A stretch of DNA of 64,000 nt. It comes from Rhodopseudomonas palustris. Lineage in GTDB: Bacteria; Pseudomonadota; Alphaproteobacteria; Rhizobiales; Xanthobacteraceae. The notes under the pieces were generated by a model. It was not told the origin of the DNA, made no database searches, and saw nothing but the letters and a program-made list of their open reading frames with translations. The stretch spans positions 744,001 through 808,000 of the forward strand of contig NZ_CP140155.1 in NCBI RefSeq assembly GCF_034479375.1, read 5' to 3'. Shown piece by piece: positions 63,073 to 64,000 of this stretch (position 1 is its first letter; each line of letters opens with the position of its first letter). Both the position numbers and the translations under genes were made by a program.

Positions 63073-63894
63073 ATGACCACGTTCACCACCCGCGATGGGA
63101 CCCGGCTGTTCTACAAAGATTGGGGCACCGGCCAGCCGATCCTGTTCGCGCATGGCTGGCCGCTGTCGTCAGATGCCTGGGACCAGCAGATGCTGTTCTT
63201 CGGCGCGCAGGGCTATCGCGTGATCGCCCATGACCGGCGCAGCCACGGCCGGTCCGACCAGACCTGGGACGGCAACCACATGGATCAGTACGCCGACGAT
63301 CTGGCCGAGCTGATCGCGGCGCTCGACCTGCGCGATCTGATCCTGGTCGGCCATTCGACCGGCGGCGGCGAGGTGGCACACTATCTCGGCCGGCACGGCA
63401 CGTCCCGCGTCGCGAAGGTGGTGCTGGTCGGCGCGGTGCCGCCGCTGATGCTGCAGACCGCCGCCAATCCGCACGGCACGCCGCTGTCGGTGTTCGACGG
63501 CATCCGCGACGGCACCGCCAAGAACCGCTCGCAATTCTTCTTCGACCTGACCGTGCCGTTCTACGGCTTCAACCGCGACGGCGTCGCGAGCAACGACGGC
63601 CTGCGCGAAAACTTCCGGCGGATCGGGCTGCAGGGCGGCATCAAGGGCCAGTACGACTGCATCCGCGAATTCTCCGAGGTCGACTACACCGAGGACCTCG
63701 AGCGGATCGACCGGCCGACCCTGATCATCCACGGCGACGACGACCAGATCGTGCCGATCGACGCGTCGGCGCATCGCGCGGCCGAACTCATCCCGAACGC
63801 GACGCTGAAGGTCTATCCCGGCGGCTCGCACGGCCTCGCCGAGATCGAAGCCGACCGCTTCAATGCCGACGTGCTGTCCTTCATCCGCGCCTGA
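63073..63894 (+). CDS. Alpha/beta hydrolase, non-haem haloperoxidase-like
   Basis: A 273-residue enzyme close to the cofactor-free chloroperoxidase/esterase subgroup. The oxyanion segment is [12 protein letters not shown], the nucleophile elbow GHSTGGGE with Ser95, the acid in [12 protein letters not shown], and the His in [19 protein letters not shown] is conserved in this subgroup. In vivo roles are usually ester or lactone hydrolysis. Divergence from an OhrR-like regulator suggests induction by organic peroxide or a related electrophile. The start ATG 63073 has AAAAGGACCTCGACC upstream. Confidence 0.93.
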   Translation: MTTFTTRDGTRLFYKDWGTGQPILFAHGWPLSSDAWDQQMLFFGAQGYRVIAHDRRSHGRSDQTWDGNHMDQYADDLAELIAALDLRDLILVGHSTGGGEVAHYLGRHGTSRVAKVVLVGAVPPLMLQTAANPHGTPLSVFDGIRDGTAKNRSQFFFDLTVPFYGFNRDGVASNDGLRENFRRIGLQGGIKGQYDCIREFSEVDYTEDLERIDRPTLIIHGDDDQIVPIDASAHRAAELIPNATLKVYPGGSHGLAEIEADRFNADVLSFIRA

Positions 63895-63944
63895 TCACAG
63901 TCAATCTCCCCACCTCGAAACCCGCATCCCGAAAGATCGTCATC

Positions 63945-64000
63945 ATGTCCAAGCTCTCCGCCGTCGTCGCGCTTGCCGCCTCGCTGTTGTCCGGTTCGGT
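63945..64000 (+). CDS. Start of a secreted protein (3' truncated by window end)
   Basis: ATG 63945 opens MSKLSAVVALAASLLSGS, a typical signal-peptide start, and the frame is open to the end of the window. It is 50 bases after the hydrolase stop and may share its operon. Nothing can be said of its function. Confidence 0.5.
   Translation, partial: MSKLSAVVALAASLLSGS

Overview
The window is GC-rich, densely coded chromosomal DNA from an alphaproteobacterium. It most resembles the Rhodopseudomonas/Bradyrhizobium group. Supporting signs are a CowN-type nitrogenase-protection gene behind a -24/-12 promoter, a TTAA-N7-TTAAC (CtrA-type) site, many ABC uptake systems and acyl-CoA enzymes, and several families of intergenic palindromes of the kind common in those genomes. 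The species is an inference from memory of such genomes; no search was run. I saw no rRNA, tRNA, CRISPR array, insertion sequence or phage gene.

Layout. 1-7.6 kb: the end of a branched-chain-amino-acid-type binding protein with a DUF2848 gene, then a complete ribose-class ABC importer (binding protein, double ATPase, two permeases) with an esterase. 7.7-11.3 kb (minus): tex and a membrane acyltransferase. 11.6-15.6 kb: an outer-membrane protein, a membrane protein paired with a ClpP-like membrane protease, and a Gly/Tyr-rich secreted protein. 15.8-20.2 kb: a TetR regulator divergent from a TonB-dependent receptor/PepSY operon, with a candidate operator between them. 20.3-22.9 kb: a hybrid histidine kinase and a small cytochrome c.

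23.0-37.8 kb is a co-directional acyl-CoA catabolic cluster. It holds two acyl-CoA dehydrogenases, a Tat-exported binding protein, a GST, an AraC regulator, a BKACE (DUF849) enzyme, two AMP-forming ligases, both subunits of a biotin-dependent acyl-CoA carboxylase and an enoyl-CoA hydratase. Palindromic repeats sit in five of its gene junctions. The likely logic is import, CoA activation, dehydrogenation, carboxylation, hydration and cleavage, as in leucine/isovalerate (Liu) or acyclic terpene (Atu) degradation, but with no recognisable HMG-CoA lyase.

37.9-53 kb: a polytopic membrane protein, a beta-lactamase-fold hydrolase, an intradiol (hydroxyquinol-type) dioxygenase with an aldo/keto reductase, an EamA transporter, an Lrp regulator divergent from an AceE-type E1, a GGDEF-EAL protein, an aldehyde dehydrogenase, a 34-residue membrane microprotein and an IlvD/Edd-family dehydratase. 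52.8-54 kb: cowN and a DUF899 gene, divergent.

54-64 kb is the most fluid part. It has a frameshifted DUF2778 gene, a 15-bp tandem array beside a small secreted-protein gene, a ~1 kb gene-free stretch with a multi-hairpin element and an orphan promoter, an SDR/ArsR divergent pair with a clear operator, a 1020-residue autotransporter, a truncated second copy of the arsR-like gene, an antitoxin remnant, and an OhrR-like regulator (with an in-gene 12-bp repeat) divergent from an alpha/beta hydrolase.
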